The translations under genes were made by a program, and so were the position numbers. A stretch of 64,000 nt of DNA from Narthecium ossifragum. Its lineage: Eukaryota; Streptophyta; Magnoliopsida; Dioscoreales; Nartheciaceae. This document shows positions 35,160 to 46,683 of the stretch, piece after piece (the stretch's first letter is position 1; every line of letters begins with the position of its first letter). The notes under the pieces are model-generated. The model was not told where the DNA came from, searched no databases, and saw nothing but the letters and a program-made list of their open reading frames with translations. Where the stretch lies: positions 15,734,062 to 15,798,061 of the forward strand of contig OY986973.1 of the NCBI GenBank assembly GCA_963920575.1. The letters run 5' to 3'.

Positions 35160-35608
35160 CTAAACCGAGTTTAGGGTAGGTCCCCTACCTCTGGATTGTG
35201 TGAGAGCTCCTCCTCCAGTCGCCATCTTATACGAGTCGATCCGACTCGATCAACTGGAGCCGAACCCAGAAGAGGAACCAAACCGGTTCAGCCTCTTTCC
35301 TAGTTTGACTTGGACTTCCATAATTCAAACTAGAGTATTTAATTAGGATTTATTATTATTCTTTTATTGAGTCCTAGTTAATATTTGATTGTTAGGAATT
35401 AATTAAGAGTCCATTTGAGTTAGGAAGTTGAGTTGAGTTTGAAAGCCTTATTACTGGTTAATTAAGCAAGGGGGTTTTCTAGTTGGATTAGGACTCTGTC
35501 AAGGCCTCTATAAAAGGGACCTCATTAGTTTGTATTAGGATGATGAATGAAGAAGAGAATTATGATTAGTTAAGAATAGTTAATAGAATATCATTGGAGT
35601 AGAGGTAA
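35160..35608 (+). other. Left flank of Tekay insertion, LTR-like
   Basis: Contains a TATA box (CTATAAAAGGG near 35510) followed by TTGTATTAGGATGATGAATG, an arrangement common in plant LTR promoters and polyadenylation regions. The last five bases, GGTAA (35604-35608), are one copy of the target duplication of the element that starts at 35609. The same unit would continue at 63081. I could not find its own ends, so the lineage is unknown. Confidence 0.35.
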
Positions 35609-35892
35609 TGTGAGGGCCCGTCCCTCTGACCTGGCTCGACCGCGTGGGTCGAGGGCAGTTTTCCTGTTGATTTGTTTCCGCGTCGCGTACGATGGGGCGA
35701 TCGTATGGCAATTTCGACGCCAGGGGCATTTTGGTAAATATGCTCCCTGGTAGTCAGTTTCACACCCGCGTTGCACACACGGCCTTGGATTGATGTATGT
35801 GTTTGATTAGAACCTTAAGGACACTTCCGATCGGAAGATCGGAGCTCGATCGGGAAAGATCGAATCGGACGGTTGAGATTAATCCTAATCTC

Positions 35893-35900
35893 TATATAAG
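35893..35900 (+). promoter_or_regulatory. TATA box of Tekay LTR promoter
   Basis: TATATAAG lies in the same relative place in the LTR fragment at about 50920 and, as TATAAATA, near 4143. A pyrimidine-rich tract follows in each, consistent with the LTR transcription start region. Confidence 0.6.
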
Positions 35901-35935
35901 GCTTGTCCCTTTCTCTCTCTTTCTTTCTCTTCTCC

Positions 35936-35936
35936 T

Positions 35937-35980
<44 letters not shown>
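35936..35980. repeat. (CT)n microsatellite in LTR leader
   Basis: A run of about 18 CT dinucleotides sits 40 bp downstream of the LTR TATA box. The equivalent position in the other LTR copies is pyrimidine-rich but not a pure repeat, so it expanded in this copy. Confidence 0.95.
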
Positions 35981-35981
<1 letters not shown>

Positions 35982-38037
35982 GCGGCTGTGCTAGGACTTT
36001 GGAGCGCGGCTTTCGAGGAGCGGATTTCGGCGATTGGAGTTGAGGGGTCGGTGGAGGAGCTGCCCTACTTGCCCAAGTAGGTGTTTCTACCTCGATCTTG
36101 TGATCGGGTTCTCCTAGGATAGGTTTATTGTACTTTCGCTGTAGAATTACATGTTAGAATGTTATGTAACTTGTAGCATGTGTATTATGGCTTGTGTAGA
36201 GTAGCTCTATAACTTGGTTTCCGTATTTTATCGGACGATTTCCGTATTATCGCCGTTTTATTAGTTTTCGGCCATTGAGACCTAGGTTTGAGATTTAACC
36301 ATTAAAATCGTGTTTTATTCGTATCATTAGTTTCTCCATCATCTTTTACACATGCTTGCAGAGTTTCATCAATTTCCAACTTGATTTGATCATTCAAATC
36401 CAAGAAATGGGATTTCCGGCACTGTTCTGATGAACTGTGTATTAGACTCGACGGTCGATCAGTGGATCGACCGCCAAGCGTTGATACGCTTTTTCTGGGC
36501 CTGACGGTCGACCGTCAGATCGACCGTCGCATCGATCGTCAGGCTCTGTTTGGTTTTTGGTCTCCCAGGGTCGATGCTCGGATCGACCACAGGATCTTCT
36601 CTTTTTCCATTTTGCCTCGCGGTCGACCGTTGGATCAACCATCGCATCGACCGTCGAGGTCTCCATTTTGGCTTCCCAGGGTCGATGTACCGATCGACCA
36701 CCGCCCATGTGTTTTTCCACTTTTTGGTCTCACGGTCGACCGTCTGATCGACCGTGACATCGACCGTGGCCTCACGGTCGACCGTCGCATCGACCGTGAG
36801 CCCTTAAATACTGTTTCTTGGCCTTTCTTAAATGGATTTCGTTTGTGATAAGTACTTAAGCATGTTGGGATGCATGCTTTGTTTTCATGAGGTTTTCAAG
36901 GGATTTCTATGGAAATGGAGGATTGAATCGCGTGCTTATCCCTTTTGGGCGAATTGTGGTTTTTTTTGCATTTAATACTTGGTTTGATAAGTAGTTGAAT
37001 TCTCTTTTGGTTGCCTAGCCATTAGCTAGCTATGAGTGCTAGCTAATGTGGAGTTGTGGAACCTTAGCCTCTTGTCGGCGAGTGCCGAGAGCTACTGTAT
37101 ATCTGTTGAACCTATAACTGATGTTGTGGCATATAGAGACATCTAGGGTAGATGTTTGTATAGGTTCATGCATTGTATGCATTAGAGGCATATGAGGTTA
37201 GGCGGGCGATGGGTTGATCGCCGATCCGAGGCTCTCGGGTAGCTCGGATCTAGCCTTAGGACCGTGGCTGGGTAGTGTGGATTAGGGCGTGATTATAATT
37301 GAATCTCATGTTATCGAGGATGTGTTATAGTTGACTCTGATCAATGTTTGAGGTTTAGAGGTCGTGTTGTCTTCCCAAGGCTAAGTACTAAGGATGGTTG
37401 TCGATATGTTCCCGACGTGGTTCCCCAAGGCATGGTTTTCTTGCTTGGTTAAGGGTGATCCTGCATGTTAATGTTCCTTGGCCTCCTGGTAACATGTTAA
37501 GGAGAGAGGTTTAATGACAGGAGCCCTTGGGACATCGATAGGGTTATGGGACCCGTAACATCCGGTAGACTTGAGCGGGGAGACAACACTGTTGTTGTTT
37601 TTCTCCTTTCTTTGTGCCGTAGAGTAGAACCCTACTGAGCTTATCGCTCACTCCTACCCGGGCTGCATTTGCAGGTGCAGGCGCCAGTTCTTCTTCAGTA
37701 GATCTGCGTTTGGTGGCGCGAGTACTTCCAGAGGCGCTTGAGGTTGCTGGAGGATGACTGTTGTACTTTTTTTTGATAGTTTGTATATTATAAGCATCTT
37801 TCGAGGAATTTTGGATTATTGTATAAAGCATTTCCCTTGGAGGAGTTTGATAAAGAATTTTCTATCAGTACAACTTGATGTATATATATGAATTGAATTT
37901 CTATTTCACCTCTGGAATATAAATTGTTTATATTTATCTATCTTTTCCGCTTTGTATCATGCCAATTGGAGATGAATAGTGATAGGAACCCTCACGCCCC
38001 GTCCTGGATGGGTTTTCTGGGTCGGGGTGTGACAACT

Positions 38038-38050
38038 TGGTATCAGAGCA
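38038..38050 (+). promoter_or_regulatory. Primer-binding site, initiator tRNA-Met type
   Basis: TGGTATCAGAGCA lies three bases after the 5' LTR. It is the usual complement of the 3' end of plant initiator tRNA-Met and is used by most Tekay/Del elements to prime reverse transcription. Confidence 0.9.
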
Positions 38051-38238
38051 GGCTGTAGGTCCCAGGGATAGGATTAGGCTTGCAGTTAAGGTTTTGAGCT
38101 CGGTTTGGGATAGTTCTAGGAGTAGAACATCCCTGTGTGCTTGTTCGTACTCATGTGTGTTATGCTTTTGCTTTATTGATTGCTATTGTGTTTTGATTTC
38201 TTACGAGTGGACACTTGTCGTCTGTGGTAAACGTGCAG

Positions 38239-39330
38239 ATGACAGGGAGCCGGGCTAGCTGTCCAGTCTTGGGTCGTGGTAGTGCGCCGGGGACTTGCAC
38301 CGGAGCCAGAGCCGAGGATTGAGGTCGTGATGGAGGAGGATGCTTCTTTTGTCGCTGAGGAGGTCTCTCCTCCACTCGACCAGTGTGCTGTTGTGACAGC
38401 GGTGGTCGACTTCCAGAGGCTGAACCCACCTAGGTTCAGCAGTGCTGGAGGTGACCCAGCAGTGGCGGACGACTGCCTGGAGGGAGTCAGTCGCGTCCTT
38501 GACACTCTGTTCATCTAGGATGACCGGATTCGGGTCAGACTTGCCACGTTCCAGCTCGACGGAGACGCTTTGGACTGGTGGCGCTTTGTTCAGGCCGCTA
38601 GGGACGGGAGTGACCCATTGTGGGCCGTGTTTCGTTCGTCTTTTCTTAGCGTGTTCTTTCCCCGCAGTGCGCGCTCGGCCCTTGTCCGTGAGTACCAGAC
38701 CCTTTCCCAGGGTACTCAGTCGGTAGTGCAGTACGCGGCTAGGTTCACGAGACTTGCCAGATTTGCTGGGGCGGTGTCGGTGGACCCTCTTGGCAGAGCT
38801 GAGCAGTTCCAGTGGGGGCTTAGGCCCGAGCTCAGGCGGCTGATCGCGGCTCAGCGCGCTAGCACGTACGCAGAGGTGCTGGACTGTGCCTTGGCAGTTG
38901 AGGCTCAGTTGCAGGAGCTGGGGCCCAGGGCAGTCCAACCGGCGTTCGTCTGCGAGTACTAGTGGCGGAGGACAACCACAGAGAGAAGCTCAGGGCAGGA
39001 GAGGTTCATGGAGGAAGCAGAGATATTCACGACACCAGCAGCCATACCAGCGTCACCCACCCCCGTACCAGCAGCAACCCAGGCAGGGAGGCTAGCCACT
39101 TCTCACGGCTGGGCCTCAGGGGCAGACGTCAGGGGGAGGAGGCCAGATCCAGCAGGTAGCATTTGGACCTCCCGTGTTCTTCGAGTGCCAGCAGCCAGGG
39201 CACTTTCGCCGAGACTGTTCGACGTAGAGGGCACAGTCCATTCGTGGCGGAGGTTGGCGGACACCAGGGGCCGGGAGAGGTAGAGGTCGCGACGGAAGAA
39301 CACGGGAGTCTACGCACTTCTAGACCGTGA
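38239..39330 (+). pseudogene. Tekay gag, broken
   Basis: The capsid segment reads RIRVRLATFQLDGDALDWWR through FFPRSARSALVREYQTLSQG and LGRAEQFQWGLRPELRR, as in chromovirus gag. It is interrupted by stops at 38516-38518 and 38960-38962 and by frame changes after 38960. The zinc knuckle near 39180 is damaged: FECQQPGHFRRDC keeps His and the last Cys but has lost one of the first two Cys. The start is not clear. An ATG at 38239 opens only 27 codons, and the readable frame comes from 38276. Confidence 0.8.
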
Positions 39331-39399
39331 GTAACCAAACCGAGTTCAGCCACTTTTCCAGCCCTTCCAGTACCCGCCACCCCAGCAGACTTTAGCTCT

Positions 39400-42300
39400 T
39401 CCACCAACTCCACTTGACCCTCCTGTTCTCAGAGGTACCTTTCAGCTTTTCAGTTCATTTGTAGATGTTATGATAGATTCTGGGGTGTCTCATTCCTTTG
39501 TAGCTAGCAAGTGTGTAGCATTGCTAGGGCTAGAGACTGAGCCACTTGGAGCCACACTACACCTAGACACACTCGTCGGCGGAGGAGCTCGTGTTGAGCT
39601 GATCTGCCATTCTTGCGAGTTGGAAGTTGGGGGCCTCCGTGTCTTTCTAGACCTTCGGGTGCAAGACATGGTCGGGTTCGACGTGATTCTCGGTATGGAT
39701 TGGCTGACTTCATACCGAGCCGTCATCGACTGTGGGCGTCGCAGGGTGACTGCTTGGACACCTGAAGGCGCTCGTTTTGTTTTGCTAGGGGATCGCCAGT
39801 CGACCGATTCCCTCATGTGTGGTTGCTTTCCCAGGCGCGAGGGCCAACTATCAGCTTTAATGGCACGCCTTTCCTTGTTCGCTGCAGAGGGCAGTCGAGA
39901 GAGCAGTTTGCCGGCAGTAGTTTGTGAGTTTGCTGACGTCTTTCCAGATGAGCTACCAGGCCTTCCTCCTTCCAGAGCTGTAGACTTCTAGATAGATCTT
40001 GTACCGGGTACCGGGCCAATCTCGTTGCTAGCTTTCAGGATGGCACTGGTAGAGCAAAGGGAGCTGAGGGTCCAGCTGGATGGGTTGATCAGCAGAGGTT
40101 TCATCCGTGCCAGCACGTCACCTTGGGCAGCTCCTGTGTTGTTCGCAAAGAAGAAGGATGGTACGCTTCGTCTTTGCATTGATTACAGGAAGCTGAACAG
40201 GGTGACGGTGAAGAACAAGTATCCGATGCCGAGGATCGATGAGTTGTTCGACCAGCTCCGAGGCTCTTCGGTCTTTTTGAAGATTTATCTCCGTACCGGC
40301 TATCACCAGTTGAGGATTTGGGATTGCGACATCCCGAAAACGGCATTCCGTACGAGGTATGGGTTGTACGAGTTCACAGTGATGCCGTTCGACTTGACGA
40401 ACGCACCAACAGTGTTCATGGATGTGATGCAGAGGGTCTTCCGACCGTATCTAGATTAGTTCATGGTGGTGTTCGTTGACAACATCCTAGTCTAATCACG
40501 CACGGAGGAGGAGCAAGAGCAGCATCTGAGGACAGTGTTGCAGTTGTTGAGGGGGCATAGGCTATACACCAAAGCCTCCAAATGTGAGTTCTGGCTTCCT
40601 GAGGTATATTTTTTGGGGCACGTGGTGTCAGCGGCAAGCATCTCAGTTGATCCGGCCAAGGTGGACGCAGTACCACAGTGGCAGAGACCGACGACAGTGT
40701 TCGAGGTCCGCAGCTTCCTTGGCTTGGCGGGTTACTACAGGAGGTTCGTGCGGGACTTCTCTATGGTTGCAGGGCCGCTGACTAGGTTGACACAGAAGGC
40801 GGTCCCATTTGTTTGGGACGAGGCTTGCGAGCAGGCGTTCATCCAGTTGAGGACCAGGCTAACGAGTGCACCGATCCTGATAGTTCCAGAGCGAGGCGTC
40901 GGCTACAGTGTCTTTTGTGACGCCAATGGGGAGGGTCTAGGCTGTGTGCTTATGCAGGAGGGCCATGTGGTGGCCTACGGTTCCAGGCAGCTGAAGACCC
41001 ATGAGAGGAACTATCCAGTCCACGATCTCGAACTTGTAGCGGTTGTCTTCGCTCTGAAGACGTGGCAGCACTACCTCTACGGTGAGTGGTTCTTGGTGTA
41101 CTCTGATCACAAGAGTTTGAGGCACGTGTTCACCCAGCGTGACCTCAACCTCAGGCAGCGGTGGTGGATGGAGCTATTAGAGGACTACGACTTTGAGTTG
41201 CATTACCACCCTGGTAAGGCAAACGTCGTAGCAGACGCTCTCAGCAGGCAGACCAGAGACAGCAGAGTGACCTTGGCAGCGATGTCAGCTCGGCAGTGGC
41301 AGATGCTAGAGACAGTTAGTCAGTTCGGGCTTGACTTCGAGGACCAGGCGACAGGCGGTTTCCTGTATGCTGTTTGCAGCATCTCAGTTCTTTTGACCAG
41401 AGTGATCGAGGCATAGGCTGGGGACCCAGAGCTCGTGGAGACCCGTGCTGCGGTCGACACCGAGCACGCGGTTGAGGGCTGGACAGTGTCGGCAGACAAC
41501 GGTCTACTCTTCAGAGGCAGAGTTGCAGTTCTAGCAGACCCCGCGCTACGAGAGGAGATCCTTCACGAGTTCCACCACTCCTGTTTCACCGTTCATCCCG
41601 GGAGCACCAAGATGTACCATGATCTACGCCGATAGTTCTGGTGGTGCGGGATGAAGAGGTCAGTGGCAGAGTTTGTTTCCAGATGCCTCACCTGTCAGAA
41701 GGTGAAGGCAGAGCACCGATGGACACCAAGTTTGCTGCAGCCACTTCGAGTGCCAGAGTGAAAGTGGGAACATATAGCTATGGACTTCGTCACCGGGCTA
41801 CCCAGGACACCGAGGGGGAATGATGCGATTTGGGTCATTGTCGATCGACTGACCAAATCAGCTCATTTCCTCCCCATGAGGACGACAGATCCAGTTGCCA
41901 GACTGAGCCAGAGGTACGTCGACGAGGTATTACGATTGCACGGCATCCCAGTGTCGATAGTGTCAGACAGAGATCCCAGATTAACCGACAGATTCTGGAG
42001 CATCTTCCAGGACTCCTTGGGGACGGTACTGACTTTCAACACTGCTTTCCACCCACAGACAGACGGGCAGTCGGAGCGGACTATCCAGATCTTGGAGGAC
42101 ATGCTCAGAGCATGTGTGCTCGACGCTGGAGGTACTTGGGAGCAGCACGTGACTCTGGTAGAGTTTGCCTACAACAACAGCTTTCAGGTCAGTTTGGGTT
42201 TTGCACCCTTTGAGGCATTGTACGGCAAACCGTGTCGCTCACCTGTGTGTTGGACGGAGGTTGGGGAGGCGTCCCTTACCAGTCCGAACATCATCAGAAA

Positions 42301-42796
42301 GTCATCAGAGAGGTTGGCTCAGATCAGGCAGAGGCTTCTGACAGCGTAGAGTAGGCAGAAGAGCTACGTAGATCGCAGGCGACGACCCCAGGAGTTCGCA
42401 GTTGGCGACAGAGTGCTACTGAAGGTGTCCCCGCGAAGAGGGCCGATCAGGTTTGGTAGCAGGGGCAAGCTAGCGCCGAGGTTCACTGGCCCATTTGAGA
42501 TCGTCAGACGCGTTGGAGCAGTCGCCTATCAGTTGGCTCTACCTCCGCACATGTCAGCAGTCCACCCCACCTTCCATGTATCGATGCTGAGGAAGTACAT
42601 TCCAGATCCATCCCACGTGATCAGCCACGATGACGTTGAGGTGGAGGAGGACGCCACCTACATAGAGCAACAAGTGCAGATCTTGGACAGACGGGATCAG
42701 GTGCTGAGAGGCAGATTGTTACCTTTGGTCTTGGTCAGATGGAGGCATGGCAGTGCAGAGAGTCTGACATGGGAGCGAGAGGATCGCATGCGTCGG
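39400..42796 (+). pseudogene. Tekay pol (PR-RT-RH-IN-chromodomain), broken
   Basis: The domains run in Ty3/gypsy order. Protease has VIDSGVSHSF near 39470 (DSG active site) and ILGMDWL. Reverse transcriptase spans 40025-40560, with LCIDYRKLN, but the catalytic FVDD box reads FVDN and is bracketed by two TAG/TAA stops (40457 and 40493). RNase H lies at 40910-41240, with [14 protein letters not shown] and ending VVADALSRQ. Integrase (41570-42250) has MDFVTGLPR, IVSDRDPRL and GQSERTIQ supplying D, D and E. The final part is a chromodomain-like segment (VQILDRRDQVLRG ... LTWEREDRMR) typical of the Tekay/Del chromoviruses. Further stops lie near 41415, 41633, 41760 and 42347. The frame runs straight into 3' LTR sequence at 42797, so the end of pol and the 3' untranslated part are deleted. 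Confidence 0.88.
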
Positions 42797-43147
42797 TTTG
42801 GTTTTTGGTCTCCTAGGGTCGATGCTCGGATCGACCGCGGTATCTTCTCTTTTTCCATTTTGCCTCACGGTCGACCGTCGGATCGGCCGTCGCATCGACC
42901 GTCAGGCTCTGTCTCCATTTTGGCTTCCCAGGGTCGATGTACCGATCGACCGTCACCCATGTGTTTTTCCTCTTTTTAGTCTCATGGTCGACCGTGACAT
43001 CGACCGTGGCCTCACGGTCGACCGTCGCATCGACCGTGAGCCCTTAAATACTGTTTCTTGGCCTTTCTTAAATGGATTTCGTTTGTGATAAGTACTTAAG
43101 CATGTTGGGATGCATGCACGTTGTTTTCATGAGGTTTTCAAGGGATT
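42797..43147 (+). mobile_element. Tekay 3' LTR, piece A
   Basis: Matches 36548-36905 of the 5' LTR at about 95% by eye, with one TCGACCGT repeat unit missing. The left border joins pol directly, so roughly the first 940 bp of this LTR and the end of pol were lost. It is interrupted at 43148 by a solo LTR. Confidence 0.85.
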
Positions 43148-44785
43148 TGATGATGATGCATAATGTTATATTTTTATCCTTTAATACTTAGTCTCATGTG
43201 CTTATTTGGTACCTAAATACACTCATTATTCTTATATTTTGATTTAGGATGCAATTGAAGTCCTTAAGTCGAAATGAAGCTGAAAAGAGTATATGTATCA
43301 ACTTTAAAGATTAATCTGTACCTTCTGATGAAGAACTAGATGATGTATCACATATCAATGGAAAGCTCTTGGAGTCTAGATTCTGGAAAATTTTACGGTT
43401 CGTGATTTGGAGCTTCCTAGAGAAAGTTACAGTGCTTTTACTACAACCAGCGCAGGGCAGAACAGAAGAAGAATATGCAGAGAAAAAGAAGATCGATCCT
43501 CTTTCCAAAAGAGATCGATCCCTTATACACCCAGAGATGAAAAAAACCCACGGTCGACTGTCAGATCGACCGCCACATCGACCGTCAGTCTCTGTTAAAA
43601 ATATACGCTCTCAGGGTCGATGCAAGGATCGACCGTGAGGGGAAAGTTGAAATCCGGAATAAAGGGATCGATCCCCTTTGAAAAGGGATCGATCCAAACC
43701 TGGAAGCGCGAGTCATCCGTGGAAAGAAGATCGATCCCTTTTCAAAGGAGATCGATCTTTGTCGAGCAAAATCTAGATCCTGAGTTCACGGAAGAAAGAA
43801 GATCGATCTCTTTTCCAAGGGAGATCGATTTCTTTTGGTTCTGCAGGAAAGATCAAGGGCTGAGATCTAATCCGAGTTAGGGTTTCATAAAAGCCTATAA
43901 ATAGACTTCTTTGGTAGATTATTGGGGAGATTCCTAGACACTTTTGGCTGCTCTTTTCTACTTCTTTTATATTTCTAGGGTTTTTCTTCTTTAAAGGATT
44001 GGATTATTCTTGATGGCCTTGCGTGGCTAAACCTTAATTCCTGGTCGGGGAGACTGAAACCTCGGAATCAATGAAACTGTGAGATCTAATCTATTTTTAT
44101 TGTTATGTTTATACATGAGTATTGGATGTTCTTCTGTGATTAGATGTTCATGGTTGTCTTGTCTAATTGCTAGGAGGCCTACTAGTTTATTATTCATGGT
44201 GATCTGCTGCTAGGTTTGATTTCAAATCCGTAATTGTTTGATCCCTCTAATCTGCGAAGCAACTAGGGTTTAATAATCTACTGCGTTTCAGAGATTGTTA
44301 AGTCTTAGGAAGAATATTTGACTAGATTAAATGCAACCGCTTGTGCTTGTGTTGTTTAGCTTCATCGATCTCCCTATTCTTAAGGCTGCTACTAGATTAA
44401 ATCTATAGCGCTTGTCTTACGTTGTCTAGTAGTTAGGGTTGATTAGATCGCTTGTTTCTAATTAACTATGATTGAGGAGACATTCGAATTTCATTCGAAC
44501 GGTGAATATTCATGGTATGAATTGATTGATACTTGTATCAATGATCAGTTATAAGTATTCCGATGGTGGATGTTGACTCAGACCAAGGTTTGTTCTCTTG
44601 ATTTAATTCAATTCTTCGCTTTAAATTATTCCTTTACTGTTTTCCTCACGTTTAAAACCCCCATCTTTGTTCACTAAGCACAAAACTAGACTAAACACTC
44701 TTCGTGGGATCGACTCGTACTCGCACTACTACATTTATTTTAACGATGATTGGTTTTATTTTTGAGTGTCTACGACTGCACCTCA
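43148..44785 (+). mobile_element. Athila-type solo LTR, 1638 bp
   Basis: Begins TGATGATGATGCATAATG and ends GACTGCACCTCA, with the 5-bp duplication GGATT on both sides (43143-43147 and 44786-44790). The Tekay LTR reads on without a gap across it. The inner part near 43260-43440 resembles the 5' part of the LTRs at 52635 and 61253 (shared GAAGCTGAAAAGAGTATATG), so it belongs to a related Athila subfamily. A TATA box (TATAAATA) lies at 43896. GATCGATCCC-type palindromes fill 43480-43840. Confidence 0.92.
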
Positions 44786-44824
44786 GGATTTCTATTGAAA
44801 TGGAGGATTGAATCGTGTGCTTAT
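44786..44824 (+). mobile_element. Tekay 3' LTR, piece A continued
   Basis: These 39 bases match 36901-36939 of the 5' LTR with two differences. They lie between the solo LTR and the next nested element. Confidence 0.85.
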
Positions 44825-46275
44825 TGATGAGTCACTAAATATTCGTAATTAGACCCCTTAATTTACCTTTGTTAGGCCTCGAGTGATTGTATTTGATAGT
44901 TTGTTAGTTGATTTCAGGTTTAATCATGCTTTGAGAAGAAATGCAAGAAATTCGGTTAATATGCTGAAATACACTGCTCTGTCGACTGTTAGCACAATAT
45001 TCACCAGAAATTATCCTTATATCCAAATATTCTGAAATTTGAATTACATCTGGAACACATCAAGACGTACAACTTTCATGTTGGACACTTTTGGAGATTC
45101 CTGATGGATTGATAGCAGTTTCGAAGAAAATGAAGATATTTAGCTGGTGGAAGACTGGTCCGTCGACGCCTGGGAGAATATTCGCCAAATATTCTAGATA
45201 AGTCCAAATATTACAAACTCTTCGGGAGAGGACAGAAGACTTCCAAATATACATCTTTTGTGTTGGACTCATTCTCAAATTCCGAACCGGTTGAGCCCAG
45301 TCGCGATTGGAAGAAGCTGTCAGGGTTGAACCAGGAATTCCGAGTTGTACTAGAGGTCCAACTCAACTTAGCCATAACCCTAATTCCGGGATTAAGGGTT
45401 ATTATTATAAAAAGGGATTATTCCAGCAAAACTTCTGATCTTTTTGTCAATCTTTGGAGGAGGAGGAAGAAGAAGGAGAGGATGTGGATGGTGACAGCTT
45501 CCTATTCCAACCCAATGGCTTTCATCCAAAAGATGAGTTGCTAGTTATTGTACTTAGGATTATTCATGAAACCCTAGCATAGTTTTCTATCTTCTTTGGT
45601 TTGAATCTTGTATTCTTCTCAAGATATGATCCTATGAATTTGCTTTTTATTGTTAATAGAGTTGAGGGAACAGAGTTCCTTGACGTATTTTCAGTCCTAC
45701 ATGATTTCTGTGATTGATTGTAGAGATTCATAGGATGGTTTTCATGTGGTTTTTGGTTTACCTTTGAGATAGTCTATGCTACGTGAAGATAAGTCATGCT
45801 AAGGTCATTAGGAGTAGAATAATTTAATGTAATCGTAGGACCAAAGATGATTTATGCTAAACAAAGATAGATTATGCCGTTGGAAACATAAACCTTATTT
45901 TAGGAATTCATGTAAGCTTAATGTGCTGTGGATTCATAATGTTTAGAGAAGGGAACAAGAGGATAATTAGAGAAGATTGAAGGTGAAACTAGGGCGGATT
46001 GAGTAATACCTAAGTCACTTATCCATTGATTCAAATTGATCAACATTTTATCTCTTTTATTTCTTTTCTTCATTAGTTTAATCTATTCTATCTTTGATTC
46101 CTTTCTTTAGTTTTAGGGTTTTGAGAATTGATTTTGATTTCCAACGTTTTCCCTGTGGATCGACTCCCGACTTCACCGCTATTTCTACCTAGTAGTGTAG
46201 TGATTGAATAAGGATTATAAATTTAATATTTGATTGAGTTTGCAACGTTTTAACGACAACGTTTGTGAGCGATCA
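44825..46275 (+). mobile_element. 5' LTR of non-autonomous element, 1451 bp
   Basis: Starts TGATGAGTCAC, which is repeated at 50386 after the purine tract, and ends TGAGCGATCA five bases before the primer site. The TATA-like TATAAAAA is at 45406. The sequence differs from the other Athila LTRs here except for the first bases. Confidence 0.85.
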
Positions 46276-46280
46276 ATTTT

Positions 46281-46298
46281 TGGCGCCGTTGCCGGGGA
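46281..46298 (+). promoter_or_regulatory. Primer-binding site, tRNA-Asp
   Basis: TGGCGCCGTTGCCGGGGA is TGG (complement of CCA) followed by 15 bases identical to plus-strand 14677-14691, the 3' end of the tRNA-Asp gene in this window. Confidence 0.92.
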
Positions 46299-46683
46299 AT
46301 TCGACGGTTAATTGATTGATTTTCTCTTGACTCTTTCTCTTTGCTTAGTTTGGTTTTTATCTTTCTTATTTCTCCCTTTCTTTATTTTACACTTTTTAGG
46401 AATTTCTGACAATTTTTCTGATTTTTACAGCTACTAAATTTGAGTTTCTCGGACTTGGACCTGCAGCCAGTCGCCAAGAGCGATCGGTCGGACACGGGAG
46501 CGACCGATCGGAACTGCGTAATCAGGTAAGCTTGTTCTAAACTCCGAGTTATTTTATCTAGCTGTTCGAGACGCTTCTACAAGTCGTACAAAAGCACGCA
46601 TCAGCGACAGTCGTCTCTTAGACCAACCCACTGTTTGTATTTCTTATCTTTGGTGTGGTCCTTATTTATATGATCTTGCATGC

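Larger units (their letters stand above)
35609..38034 (+). mobile_element. Tekay 5' LTR, 2426 bp
   Basis: Runs from TGTGAGGGCC to GGTGTGACA and is followed three bases later by the primer site. It holds a TATA box at 35893, a (CT)n tract, and at 36446-36800 an array of TCGACCGT-type palindromes. A stretch at 37630-37690 (CTACCCGGGCTGCATTTGCA) is well kept in all LTR copies of the family in this window. Confidence 0.92.

Noticed and set aside
36446..36800. Regular TCGACCGT repeats resembling a CRISPR-like array
   Set aside because: Spacing is irregular, the units are palindromes with variable joining words, and they recur at the same place in every Tekay LTR copy. They are LTR-internal repeats in a plant nuclear genome.
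36442..36848. Open frames rich in RSTVGSTI-type repeats in LTRs
   Set aside because: They are translations of the TCGACCGT repeat array and recur in all LTR copies in several frames.
38255..38938. 227-codon minus-strand frame across Tekay gag
   Set aside because: Antisense shadow of the gag capsid region.
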